From an uncultured Lachnospiraceae bacterium (GTDB lineage: Bacteria; Bacillota; Clostridia; Lachnospirales; Lachnospiraceae): a DNA stretch of 48,457 nt. Position 1 is the first letter of the stretch. Each line of letters begins with the position of its first letter. The position numbers and the translations under genes are program-made. The stretch lies in assembly GCA_902770965.1 (NCBI GenBank), contig CACXUY010000024.1, positions 1-48,457 on the forward strand, read 5' to 3'. Shown in pieces: positions 9,405-18,017 of the stretch. The notes below the pieces were generated by a model. The model had not been told where the DNA came from and searched no databases. It was given only the letters and a program-made list of their open reading frames with translations.

Positions 9405-9555
9405 CAAAGGAAGGAGCAGCCAGCTGCTCCTTCCGAACCCAAAGTGCCGTTCCTGTTTTCTGACTCCCAGCCTAAGCCAGGTGGGTGTCCGCAGCACACG
9501 CATCAGTCTTCCACTCAGAGGAGGCCCGACATCAACGCGGCAATGTAGGAGTCCC
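9405..9555 (-). ncRNA. Candidate structured non-coding RNA (6S-like)
   Basis: A gene-free stretch with its own signals. On the minus strand a CATAAT box (9567-9562) precedes the proposed 5' end near 9555, with only a weak TCGACA -35 candidate at 9593-9588. The 3' side is a perfect 11-bp hairpin (GGAAGGAGCAG 9409-9419 with 9424-9434), a possible processing stem or weak terminator. Inside, TGCCGCGTT pairs with AACGGCA as a closing stem, and GACACCCACCT folds back on AGGCTGGGAGTC. The order of a CGGGCC...CTGAG strand and an ACCCACCT hairpin on the opposite strand resembles 6S RNA. At about 150 bases it is short for 6S and the apical arm seems reduced, so the 6S identity is tentative. Its presence as a transcribed structured RNA is better supported than its name. 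Confidence 0.42.
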
Positions 9556-9724
9556 TATGTCATTATGTAGGATCAAAAATACAGGGTTGTCGAACACCTC
9601 AGGATTTGAACATCAATAAATTACTGATCATCCAGCTTCCTTTTAATACATTTTAACATAATACGTACATTTGAGCAAGAGATATATACAATGACTTCAG
9701 CCGACTTTTATACCACTTTTAGAT

Positions 9725-9888
9725 AGTAAACATCCATACCACGCCTGTGCTGCCACAACGTATGAAAGTTGTGGCAGCATACAGGCGATGTATGGATGCA
9801 TCCCTATATGGCCACCCGCTTCGCGGGGGCCGACTTTCGGGGCCGACTTTCAATGTAATCATCTTAAGCCCGCATGCCGGGCAGCTGA
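9725..9888 (+). repeat. Family B compound palindrome, copy 1 (most complete)
   Basis: Outer arms CATCCATAC / GTATGGATG enclose GCCTG / CAGGC and then a perfect 12-bp stem TGCTGCCACAAC / GTTGTGGCAGCA. A second hairpin follows (GGCC, bulged A, CCCGC paired with GCGGG, GGCC), then GACTTTCAATGTAA and a tail GCATGCCGGGCAGCT shared with copy 3. A 13-base piece (GGGGCCGACTTTC) is directly duplicated here. The element ends just 5 bases before the hydrogenase stop codon. The stretch 9600-9724 is AT-rich with no feature seen. Confidence 0.75.
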
Positions 9889-9892
9889 GAGA

Positions 9893-11314
9893 TCAATACT
9901 CCGCGTCCGCTACGGCATCGGTGATCGTTTTTTCTGCGGCCTGCTTGCCGTATTTTTCAACCTGAGCACGCCCCTTAAGATCGTGTGTCAAGCAGCCGGC
10001 TCCGCCGATGCAGCCTCCTACGCAGGCCATGCCTTCGATGAAGTTCGCGTCAAGAACATTCTTTTTCTTCTTAAACAGAGCCTGCTTACATTCTTCGATC
10101 CCATCACATGAGACCGCCTTTAACTCAAAGCTGTCAAGCCCCTGCTCCTTTAATCCTTCCGCGACAGCATCCGCAAGACCGCCGCATCGCGCGAAAATAC
10201 GTCCGAAATAAGACGCGCCGTCAAGAGTTCCCTCCTCTAATTCCGTGAGATCTATGTCCCGGCTGTCGAGCAGTGCCTGGAGTTCCTCGAAGGTCAGAAC
10301 CGCGTCTACATAAGGACTGACGGAATCAAGCTGTACTTCTGCCTTCTTTGCCGTGCATGGACCGATAAAAACGATCCTGGATTTGGGACGGTTCTCCTTG
10401 ATGAACTTAGAAACCGTAGCCATAGGGGAGAGATTGTGTGAGACGTATTCCTCAAGCTCCGGGTGCTCGGATTTCACAAATGACACGAAAGCCGGACAGC
10501 ATGAACTTGTCAGGAAGCCCTTCTCGGCAAGCTCCTTTGACTCAGCCTTCGCGACCATGTCCGCTCCGAGGGCAGCTTCCACAACGCTGTCAAAGCCCAG
10601 CTCCTTTATACCTGTCACGACCTGACCCAGCTTTGCATAGGTGAACTGGCTTGAAATTGCCGGCGCGACCACTGCGTAAAGCTTATACCCCTCATACTTA
10701 TGCTTGATCAAATCTATAACTTTAAGTATGAACGATTTGTCAGTGATTGCTCCGAAAGGACATTGATACACGCAGGCTCCGCAGGCAGTACATTTTTCAC
10801 CCTCTATGCTGGCGGCGTTATCTTCAGTTATCTTGATGGCCTTGACCTTGCAGGCGTTCTGACAAGGCCGCTTATAGTTGGTGATGGCGCTGTAGGGACA
10901 TACCTTCGCGCACATGCCGCATTCAACACATTTCGTCTTGTCAATATGCGCCACATGGTTGTGGTCAAAGGAAATGGCGCCCTTCTTACAGGCATCTTCA
11001 CAGCGGTGAGCCAGGCAGCCGCGGCACGAGGCAGTCACCTCATATCCCGCCGCCGGACATTCGTCACACGCGATGTCTATGACCTGGATGATATTCGGAT
11101 TGTCCTTATACCCGCCCATCGCCATCTTAACACGTTCGGCCAGGATGGCGCGTTCTTTATATACGCAGCAGCGCATCGTGGACACCTTTCCGGGTACTAT
11201 CATGCGCGGGATATCCAGTACATTCTCATAAAGAGTATCCTTCCAGGCCTGATTGGCCACTTCCCGAAGAACCTTGTACTTCAAAAACTGCACCTTGGTG
11301 TCGAATTTTCTCAT
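9893..11314 (-). CDS. Monomeric [FeFe] hydrogenase, group B-like
   Basis: A 473-residue cytoplasmic iron-sulfur protein. The N-terminal part carries a cysteine-rich region (DECP, CRGC, CEDAC) and two ferredoxin clusters (CVECGMCAKVCP, CTACGACVYQCP, about residues 134-195). The C-terminal part has all three H-cluster motifs: TSSCCPAF, GPCTAKKAE and EGMACVGGCIGGAG. The L1 loop type and domain layout match the poorly characterised group B of [FeFe] hydrogenases rather than the classical CpI type. No NADH-linked subunits or maturases lie nearby. The start ATG follows GGGAGGAGG; a TATAAT box lies about 85 bases upstream (11405-11400, minus strand) without a good -35. It probably exchanges electrons between ferredoxin and H2, but group B function is not settled. 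Confidence 0.87.
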   Translation of the reverse strand: MRKFDTKVQFLKYKVLREVANQAWKDTLYENVLDIPRMIVPGKVSTMRCCVYKERAILAERVKMAMGGYKDNPNIIQVIDIACDECPAAGYEVTASCRGCLAHRCEDACKKGAISFDHNHVAHIDKTKCVECGMCAKVCPYSAITNYKRPCQNACKVKAIKITEDNAASIEGEKCTACGACVYQCPFGAITDKSFILKVIDLIKHKYEGYKLYAVVAPAISSQFTYAKLGQVVTGIKELGFDSVVEAALGADMVAKAESKELAEKGFLTSSCCPAFVSFVKSEHPELEEYVSHNLSPMATVSKFIKENRPKSRIVFIGPCTAKKAEVQLDSVSPYVDAVLTFEELQALLDSRDIDLTELEEGTLDGASYFGRIFARCGGLADAVAEGLKEQGLDSFELKAVSCDGIEECKQALFKKKKNVLDANFIEGMACVGGCIGGAGCLTHDLKGRAQVEKYGKQAAEKTITDAVADAEY

Positions 11315-11455
11315 AATTATGCCTCCTCCCGCTGCACATACAAGGCAGCTATAAGCTATTCACGCAACGTCAGTCCATGCTGCGGTTGTCATTACTCTAA
11401 TTATAACATGGAAATGTATCGTTAATCTACAGAAATGCCGTAAAACCTGCCGATG

Positions 11456-12754
11456 TTATACCCTGCCGATAATAAGCGGCTTTTCCTGTACAGGCGCCTG
11501 GGCCATCTCATACGCTGACTCAAGAAGCATTGATGCCTCCTGAAATCTGTCAGCTTCATCAGCATACAATACCGCGACAGTCTCGCCAGGAGCCACCTCG
11601 TCACAGGTCTTCTTCAGCAGCCTAATTCCGGCTCCGAGGCTTATCGGGTCGCCCTTTTTCTCACGTCCCGCTCCAAGGAGCATGGCCGCCCGACCCACCT
11701 TCTCCGCATCAAGGCTTTCGATAAAGCCCCCTTCCTTCGCCTTCAGCTCAAAGCTTGCTTTCGCAGACGGCAGCCTTCCATCCTTCAATATGCTCCCGCT
11801 GTCTCCGCCCTGAGCCTTGACCATATCGCAAAGCTTTCCTAGCGCGGCGCCTGACGACAGCGCTTCGCGGACCCTCGCGGCAGCCTCTTCAACACTGCTG
11901 CCGTCAAAGAGCCTGACCATCTCTGCCGCCAAGGCCACAGACAATTCGGTAAGATCCGCAGGTCCCTGCCCTTTCAGTACCGCCACGGCTTCCTCGACTT
12001 CAAGGGCATTTCCGACGCATCTCCCCAGAGGTCCGTCCATCGCCGTGATCAGCGCAGTCACTCGCTTTCCGGCCCGCCTTCCTATATCCACCATCGCTTC
12101 TGCCAGCCTAACGGCATCATCCTCCGTCTTCATGAACGCGCCCCTGCCTGTCTTCACGTCAAGCACTATGGCGTCGCTTCCCGCCGCAAGCTTCTTGCTC
12201 ATTATGGATGACGCGATGAGCGGAATCGAATCGACGGTGGCGGTCACATCCCTGAGGGCATAGATCATCTTGTCCGCAGGCACGACATTCCCCGTCTGGC
12301 CTATCACAGAAAGCCCGATTCGCCTGACGGTGTCGAAAAACTCTTCCCTGTCCAAGGAAATCCTGAAGCCCGGTATGGACTCTAGCTTATCGAGGGTTCC
12401 GCCAGTATGGCCAAGGCCCCTGCCTGACATCTTAGCCACCTTGACGCCGCAGGCCGCCGCGGCAGGAGCCACTATCAATGTCGTCTTGTCCCCCACGCCG
12501 CCGGTGCTGTGTTTGTCAACCTTGACGCCCGGTATCTGCGAGAGATCTATGACATCTCCTGAATCCCTCATCTCAAGCGTCAGCTTCGTTGTTTCTTCCG
12601 CATCCATCCCATTGAACCAGATCGCCATAAGCAGCGCGGACATCTGGTAATCCGGTATATCTCCGGAGACATAACCGCGCACCACAAAGGCTATCTCTTC
12701 AGAATTCAGCTTGCCTCCGCATTTCTTCTTTTCAATTATATCTACTGCTCTCAT
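11456..12754 (-). CDS. pdp: Pyrimidine-nucleoside (thymidine) phosphorylase
   Basis: A 432-residue enzyme that cleaves thymidine, deoxyuridine or uridine with phosphate to the base and (deoxy)ribose-1-phosphate. The signature KHSTGGVGDKTT and the following SGRGLGHTGGTLDKLE are present, with the alpha domain before and the alpha/beta domain after. The start is the ATG at 12752-12754, preceded by AAAGGAG; 13 upstream in-frame codons lack a ribosome site. It lies downstream of cdd and deoC on the same strand, forming a nucleoside salvage/catabolism set. Firmicute members usually accept both uridine and thymidine, hence pdp; deoA would be the narrower name. Confidence 0.92.
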   Translation of the reverse strand: MRAVDIIEKKKCGGKLNSEEIAFVVRGYVSGDIPDYQMSALLMAIWFNGMDAEETTKLTLEMRDSGDVIDLSQIPGVKVDKHSTGGVGDKTTLIVAPAAAACGVKVAKMSGRGLGHTGGTLDKLESIPGFRISLDREEFFDTVRRIGLSVIGQTGNVVPADKMIYALRDVTATVDSIPLIASSIMSKKLAAGSDAIVLDVKTGRGAFMKTEDDAVRLAEAMVDIGRRAGKRVTALITAMDGPLGRCVGNALEVEEAVAVLKGQGPADLTELSVALAAEMVRLFDGSSVEEAAARVREALSSGAALGKLCDMVKAQGGDSGSILKDGRLPSAKASFELKAKEGGFIESLDAEKVGRAAMLLGAGREKKGDPISLGAGIRLLKKTCDEVAPGETVAVLYADEADRFQEASMLLESAYEMAQAPVQEKPLIIGRV

Positions 12755-12782
12755 GACAATCTCCTTTCTAAGCAAACCCGGA

Positions 12783-12830
12783 TAGCGCCGCATGTGCTGC
12801 CATATCGTGTAAAATGTTCAGGCATCGCTT
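12783..12830 (+). repeat. Family B element fragment
   Basis: GCCGCATGTGCTGCC followed by CGTGTAAAA matches the left half of family B copy 3 (CACCGCATGTGCTGCCGCAACGTGTAAA) but the right half has decayed. It lies in the spacer between cdd and pdp. Confidence 0.45.
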
Positions 12831-12866
12831 ACAGAATCATTAAGCCTTCCCCGCTTCCACAAGCCT

Positions 12867-13265
12867 TCACAGGTTGAACGCGAGCGGAAATAATTCTCCT
12901 AATGTATGTTCCTCATATTTTCCGTCAGGAAGCGCCAGAAGGATGATAAAATCTTTGCCGCAAAATTCCGACATCACCTGACGGCAGATGCCGCAAGGTG
13001 TTGCCGCTTCAGTTATCACCCCATTCATCCCGCCTGCTATCGCTATCGCAGTAAAATGCCTCGCGCCTTCACTCACCGCCTTGACAAAAGCCGTTCTCTC
13101 AGCGCATATCGCGGCACCGTAACTGGCATTTTCCACATTGCAGCCAGTAAATATGGTTCCGTCTTCAGCAAGAAGAGCGGCGCCTACATGGTAATGGGAG
13201 TATGGGGCATAAGCCTTTTCCATCTGACTTATAGCTATGGACATCAATTTCTTACCATCTGTCAT
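12867..13265 (-). CDS. cdd: Cytidine deaminase
   Basis: A 132-residue homotetrameric-type deaminase that converts cytidine and deoxycytidine to the uridine forms. The zinc and catalytic motifs are intact: GCNVENASYG then CAERTA (catalytic Glu) at about 42-58, and PCGICRQ at about 89-95. It feeds uridine and deoxyuridine to the phosphorylase encoded next. The start ATG follows AAGGCGG. A family B palindrome separates it from deoC upstream, so transcription across this spacer would include that structure. Confidence 0.94.
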   Translation of the reverse strand: MTDGKKLMSIAISQMEKAYAPYSHYHVGAALLAEDGTIFTGCNVENASYGAAICAERTAFVKAVSEGARHFTAIAIAGGMNGVITEAATPCGICRQVMSEFCGKDFIILLALPDGKYEEHTLGELFPLAFNL

Positions 13266-13338
13266 ATCATTTACCGCCTTTTAAATATGCCGAAGCCCAA
13301 GAGCTTTTTACCTTCTCAAAGAACACACGCTTTGGAAA

Positions 13339-13460
13339 GTAAACGTTCATAGCACGCATGTGCTGCCACGACGTATAGAAGTCGCTGCAGCATACATGCG
13401 TGTATGAATGCATACCTATATGGCCACCCTGCTCCGCAGGGGGCCGACTTTCAATGTAAC
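13339..13460 (+). repeat. Family B compound palindrome, copy 2
   Basis: It has the same layout as copy 1. The arms here are GTTCATA / TATGAAT, CAC / GTG, and GCATG / CATGC, where copy 1 has GCCTG / CAGGC. The second hairpin is CCCTGC / GCAGGG where copy 1 has CCCGC / GCGGG. Both sides of each stem change together. The central stem TGCTGC...GCAGCA has two mismatches. It lies between deoC and cdd. Confidence 0.75.
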
Positions 13461-13474
13461 GCACGCGCATCGGC

Positions 13475-14149
13475 TTATACAACGTTTGCTTCTTCCATCA
13501 GCCTCACAAGGCGACTGGCTCCTATCCTTGACGCTCCGGCGGATATCATAGCCGCAGCTTCTTCAAAGGTTGATATGCCTCCCGCTGCCTTAACCAGGAC
13601 TCCCGGTTTGACATGGTCATGAAGCAGACGCACATCCTCGACCGTAGCTCCGCCTGTAGAAAAGCCGGTCGAAGTTTTGATAAAATCCGCCCCTGCTTCA
13701 GATACCAGGCGGCAAAGCCGCAGCTTCTCGTCATCGTTGAGCAGGCAGCATTCGATGATCACCTTCATAATCCTTCCATCCGATACCTCCCTAAGGCGGA
13801 TCAGCTCATAAGCAATCTCATCATCCCTTCCGTCCTTAACATCTCCAACGTTGATCACCACATCTATTTCATCCGCTCCGTTTTTTATTGCTTCAGTGGA
13901 CTCAAAGACCTTTGCAGCTGAAGTGGCATAGCCGTTTGGAAAGCCGATGACAGTGCAAACCGCCAGCTTTTCTGATATATATGATCTTGCGCGAGAGACA
14001 AATGACGGTGGAATGCAGACGGATGCACAGCCCCAGCGCACTGCCTCGTCGCATATCGTCCTGACATCCTCCCATCCCGCCGCGGGACGCAGGATCGTGT
14101 GATCAACCATGGTCAGTATGTTCCTTTTTTCTCTATCGTTTAAGCTCAT
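13475..14149 (-). CDS. deoC: Deoxyribose-phosphate aldolase
   Basis: A 224-residue TIM-barrel class I aldolase that splits 2-deoxyribose-5-phosphate into glyceraldehyde-3-phosphate and acetaldehyde. The Schiff-base lysine lies in VKAAGGI (about residue 180), and the upstream VIIECCLL and EIDVVINVG segments are typical. With cdd and pdp downstream it completes the route from deoxynucleosides to glycolysis; a phosphopentomutase (deoB) is not in the window. The start ATG at 14149 has only a weak AAGGAAA site about 13 bases upstream. An internal ATG (MVDHTILRP) is also possible but would trim conserved N-terminal sequence slightly. Confidence 0.93.
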   Translation of the reverse strand: MSLNDREKRNILTMVDHTILRPAAGWEDVRTICDEAVRWGCASVCIPPSFVSRARSYISEKLAVCTVIGFPNGYATSAAKVFESTEAIKNGADEIDVVINVGDVKDGRDDEIAYELIRLREVSDGRIMKVIIECCLLNDDEKLRLCRLVSEAGADFIKTSTGFSTGGATVEDVRLLHDHVKPGVLVKAAGGISTFEEAAAMISAGASRIGASRLVRLMEEANVV

Positions 14150-14189
14150 ATTATTACCGTTTCATTTCCTTTTCTACATATAAAATCTA

Positions 14190-14320
14190 TAAAGCACCGC
14201 ATGTGCTGCCGCAACGTGTAAAGGACGTGGCAGCTTATGTGCGTGTATGCGTGCGTCCTTTTGGACCACACTGCATCACGGCGGGCATATTTCAAAGCAA
14301 CCCACATGCCGGGCAGCTCG
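14190..14320 (+). repeat. Family B compound palindrome, copy 3 (diverged)
   Basis: It contains CACCGCATGTGCTGCC, CGTGTAAAGGACGTGGCAGC and GTGCGTGTATGCGTGC in the same order as copies 1 and 2, and the same CATGCCGGGCAGCT tail as copy 1. The second hairpin is degraded. Confidence 0.6.
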
Positions 14321-14332
14321 TAACGCCATGCA

Positions 14333-14360
14333 TATAAGTCGCCTCAGGGATTTATATAAC
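14333..14360 (-). repeat. Family C element fragment
   Basis: GTCGCCTCAGGGATTTATATAAC matches GTTCGCCTCAGGGACTTATATAG at 35158-35180. Only this end is present here, next to family B copy 3. Confidence 0.45.
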
Positions 14361-14363
14361 ATC

Positions 14364-14403
14364 TATGAAAGAAACCTTCATGCCTGCTGTGACATGAAGG
14401 TTT
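14364..14403 (-). terminator. Rho-independent terminator of thrC
   Basis: AAACCTTCATG (14372-14382) pairs perfectly with CATGAAGGTTT (14393-14403). On the minus strand it is followed by CTTTC, and it lies just after the thrC stop. Confidence 0.75.
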
Positions 14404-14428
14404 ATATTAAAAGCTTACGATGAATCAC

Positions 14429-15919
14429 TCATATCTCTAAGAAATCGCGGATGACATCGCGCATCCCGCTCTTCTCGCACACGGTCTTGTGGCGGACAGG
14501 GGCTGAACGAATGTCTTCAATCGCCTGAGGTATCTTCGTCCCGGACAGACGTGCCAGTTCATCTATAAGCGTGAAGTCTTCCTTGCACTCATATGCGGGA
14601 TCAATGGCAGTCAGCACGCTTCGCGTAAACTTATAAGGACTGGCAGTCGACACAACGACTATCTGCCTGTCATCGCCGGTCTCCTTGCGATACTGACGAG
14701 CGACATGGGCAGCTACTGCGGTGTGCGTGTCGCAGATATAACCGCATGCACGGTAGACATCCCGGATCAGCTCCGCCGTCCCGGCTTCATCAGTGTAATA
14801 GCCAACGAAATCACTCAGGCGGCCACGCATTTCCTCCGGGATGGTATAGCTTCCATTTTCCTTGAGCTGTCTCATGAACTCCGCGTTCGTTCCGGCATTT
14901 TCCCCGGTTATCATGTATATTAGCCTCTCAAGATTGCTGGAGATCAGGATATCCATGGATGGAGAGCTCGTGAGGATGAACTCTCGGTTTCTGTCATATG
15001 TCCCGGTGCGGAAGAAATCGAAGAGAACCTTGTTCTCGTTCGAAGCGCAGACAAGCCTGGCGATAGGCACACCGATCAGCTTGGCGTAATAACCCGCAAG
15101 GATGTTTCCGAAATTACCCGTCGGCACGACAAAAACGATCTCCTCTCCATCCCTGATCGTCCCTTTCTTAAGCAGCCTTGAATATGCCCATGCATAATAA
15201 GCAACCTGCGGCACCAGACGGCCGATGTTGATCGAGTTCGCGGATGAAAAACGAAAACCCTTGTCGGCAAGCTCGCTTATCATCTCAGGATCCCCGAAAA
15301 TGTCCTTCACGCCGTTTTGCGCGTCGTCAAAATTGCCCTTGATGCCGATGACGCAGGTATTGTCCCCCCTCTGGGTGACCATCTGCTTCTCCTGAATAGG
15401 ACTCACTCCGTCCTTAGGATAAAAAACGATTATCTTCGTTCCGGGAACGTCCGCAAAACCCGCCAGAGCGGCCTTCCCGGTGTCGCCTGAGGTCGCCGTC
15501 AGTATCACGATATCATCGCTGACGCCGTTCTTACGCGCGGACGCGGTCATCAGATGAGGGAGCAGCGACAGGGCCATATCCTTGAAGGCGATAGTCGCTC
15601 CGTGGAACAGTTCAAGATGGCTGTACCCATCCACTTCAACCACAGGGGCAATCTCAGGAGTGTCGAATTTCTCATCATATGCTGCCTCAACGCAGTCTCT
15701 CAGCTCATCCTGGCTAAAATCTGACAGGAACGGAGCCATGATGGCACAGGCAGCATCCCTGTAATCCATATCCGCGAGTTCTCTCATGGAGACCTTCAAT
15801 GAGGGAATCTCGGTGGGGACATAAAGACCTCCATCCGGCGCAAGCCCCCTCAATATGGCCTGACTCGCCGTAACCGGTTCACCCTCACTCCGGGTGCTTT
15901 TGTACATGATCTCTCTCAT
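14429..15919 (-). CDS. thrC: Threonine synthase
   Basis: A 496-residue PLP enzyme converting O-phosphohomoserine to threonine. It has the long-form N-terminal domain (YKSTRSEGEPV, then LAPDGGLYVP), the PLP-lysine segment ATIAFKDMALSLLPH and the phosphate-binding TATSGDTGKAAL, all typical of the E. coli/yeast-type enzyme. The start ATG (15917-15919) is preceded by GGAGGAGC; a longer frame upstream has no ribosome site. A 10-bp perfect hairpin lies 30-65 bases upstream of the start. No homoserine kinase or dehydrogenase is adjacent. Its product leads toward isoleucine, whose later genes ilvC and ilvN lie just upstream on the same strand. Confidence 0.94.
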   Translation of the reverse strand: MREIMYKSTRSEGEPVTASQAILRGLAPDGGLYVPTEIPSLKVSMRELADMDYRDAACAIMAPFLSDFSQDELRDCVEAAYDEKFDTPEIAPVVEVDGYSHLELFHGATIAFKDMALSLLPHLMTASARKNGVSDDIVILTATSGDTGKAALAGFADVPGTKIIVFYPKDGVSPIQEKQMVTQRGDNTCVIGIKGNFDDAQNGVKDIFGDPEMISELADKGFRFSSANSINIGRLVPQVAYYAWAYSRLLKKGTIRDGEEIVFVVPTGNFGNILAGYYAKLIGVPIARLVCASNENKVLFDFFRTGTYDRNREFILTSSPSMDILISSNLERLIYMITGENAGTNAEFMRQLKENGSYTIPEEMRGRLSDFVGYYTDEAGTAELIRDVYRACGYICDTHTAVAAHVARQYRKETGDDRQIVVVSTASPYKFTRSVLTAIDPAYECKEDFTLIDELARLSGTKIPQAIEDIRSAPVRHKTVCEKSGMRDVIRDFLEI

Positions 15920-15946
15920 CGTCAGCTCCTCCATTTCATTAAAACG

Positions 15947-15983
15947 ATATGCCTGGCTACCCCTACATGATAACCAGGCATAT
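15947..15983 (-). promoter_or_regulatory. Hairpin in the thrC leader
   Basis: ATATGCCTGG (15947-15956) pairs perfectly with CCAGGCATAT (15974-15983) over a 17-base loop, directly upstream of the thrC ribosome site. No T-run follows and no leader peptide rich in threonine is seen. It may be an mRNA-stabilising or regulatory hairpin. Confidence 0.4.
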
Positions 15984-16085
15984 TCTGTATAATCCCCGAC
16001 CGTCCGGGACACATCAGCCGGCCTTTAGTGTTCAGGTAAATGCATCCCTGCGGTGCCGATATGTATAGGCAAAGATATTATGCCA

Positions 16086-17129
<1,044 letters not shown>

Positions 17130-17212
17130 TTACCTCCATATCATAAATCTTATAGTAGAAACTTATAAATATATTGGGAGCTGCAGCTGATGTGGCTGTT
17201 GGGCGCCACAAA

Positions 17213-17255
17213 CCCGGAATGCTGCGTGTCCCTTGTTGTGCTGAATAATTACATA
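17213..17255 (+). repeat. Family A element fragment (core and right end)
   Basis: GGAATGCTGCGTGTCCC, TTGTTGTG and CTGAATAATTAC appear in family A order (core, then CTGAATA right end). It lies in the ilvN-ilvC spacer. Confidence 0.5.
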
Positions 17256-17259
17256 ACTC

Positions 17260-17751
17260 TTAGGTTCTGTCGTAAGCGCCTCTTGAAAGCCCCGTGATCC
17301 CTGTCCTTGCGACCTGGAGAATCTTGTAATTCTCAAGAAGGCTCAGGAACGCGTCCTCCTTCGAGACATCGCCGGTGACTTCAATGATCACTGAATTATC
17401 GGCGACATCGATGATCTTCGCCCGGAAAATGTTCGCAAGCGCTATGACCTGCTGGCGCTCCTCCTTGGAGACCTCAACCTTGACGAGCATCAGCTCCCTG
17501 TACACGGACTCGCCTGCCGGAAGCTCCTTGACATCTATGACATCAACCAGTTTGCCGACCTGCTTGCCTATCTGCTCAAGCGCTTCTTCGTCTCCGCTGC
17601 TGACGATGGTCATCCTCGAAAAATGGGGATTCTGAGTTTCACCGACCGTGAGAGAATCAATATTGTATCCGCGGCGGCTGAATAGTCCCGCGACGCGGCT
17701 CAAAACGCCGGAAGAGTTCTCCACCAGAAGGGACAGCACTACCTTGCCCAT
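17260..17751 (-). CDS. ilvN: Acetolactate synthase small (regulatory) subunit
   Basis: A 163-residue regulatory subunit with an N-terminal ACT domain (VLSLLVENSSGVLSRVAGLFSRRGYNIDSL) that senses branched-chain amino acids and a C-terminal partner domain. It activates and confers feedback inhibition on the catalytic subunit IlvB. The start ATG (17749-17751) follows AGGAGGTAGGG; seven earlier in-frame codons overlap that site. No ilvB lies in the window: upstream is the unrelated HipA-like gene, so the catalytic subunit must be encoded elsewhere. I looked for a T-box leader upstream (17752-18017) and did not find its conserved core. Confidence 0.94.
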   Translation of the reverse strand: MGKVVLSLLVENSSGVLSRVAGLFSRRGYNIDSLTVGETQNPHFSRMTIVSSGDEEALEQIGKQVGKLVDVIDVKELPAGESVYRELMLVKVEVSKEERQQVIALANIFRAKIIDVADNSVIIEVTGDVSKEDAFLSLLENYKILQVARTGITGLSRGAYDRT

Positions 17752-18017
17752 ATCCCTACCTCCTGTCTTCATTGATGTCCTGAAAGCCTAGTCCGTATAG
17801 TCCCATCCGGCAGCTATGTGAATTCCTTCACATCAGACCCACTGTCCGCTTGCGCAGCCTTTAATACCTTGCGCAGGCTTTCATACCCTGCGAAGGCCGA
17901 CAGCGCCCATCCTCTTTCACGCTGTAATCCGATAAACTAAACCATGTCTATAAAGACCTCAGAACGCTGTTTATTACAATAGCACGGTTTGTTTTTTGTG
18001 TCAACCGCTCTATCAAT

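Noticed and set aside
9405..9600. Cobalamin riboswitch on the minus strand
   Set aside because: The GCCACTG and AGCCAGGAGACCTGCC blocks are absent.
9725..14320. Family B copies as transcription terminators
   Set aside because: They lack T-runs after the stems and carry two different hairpins plus a conserved tail; real terminators elsewhere in the window look different.
17752..18017. T-box riboswitch upstream of ilvN
   Set aside because: The conserved AGGGTGGNACCGCG-type block was not found on the minus strand.
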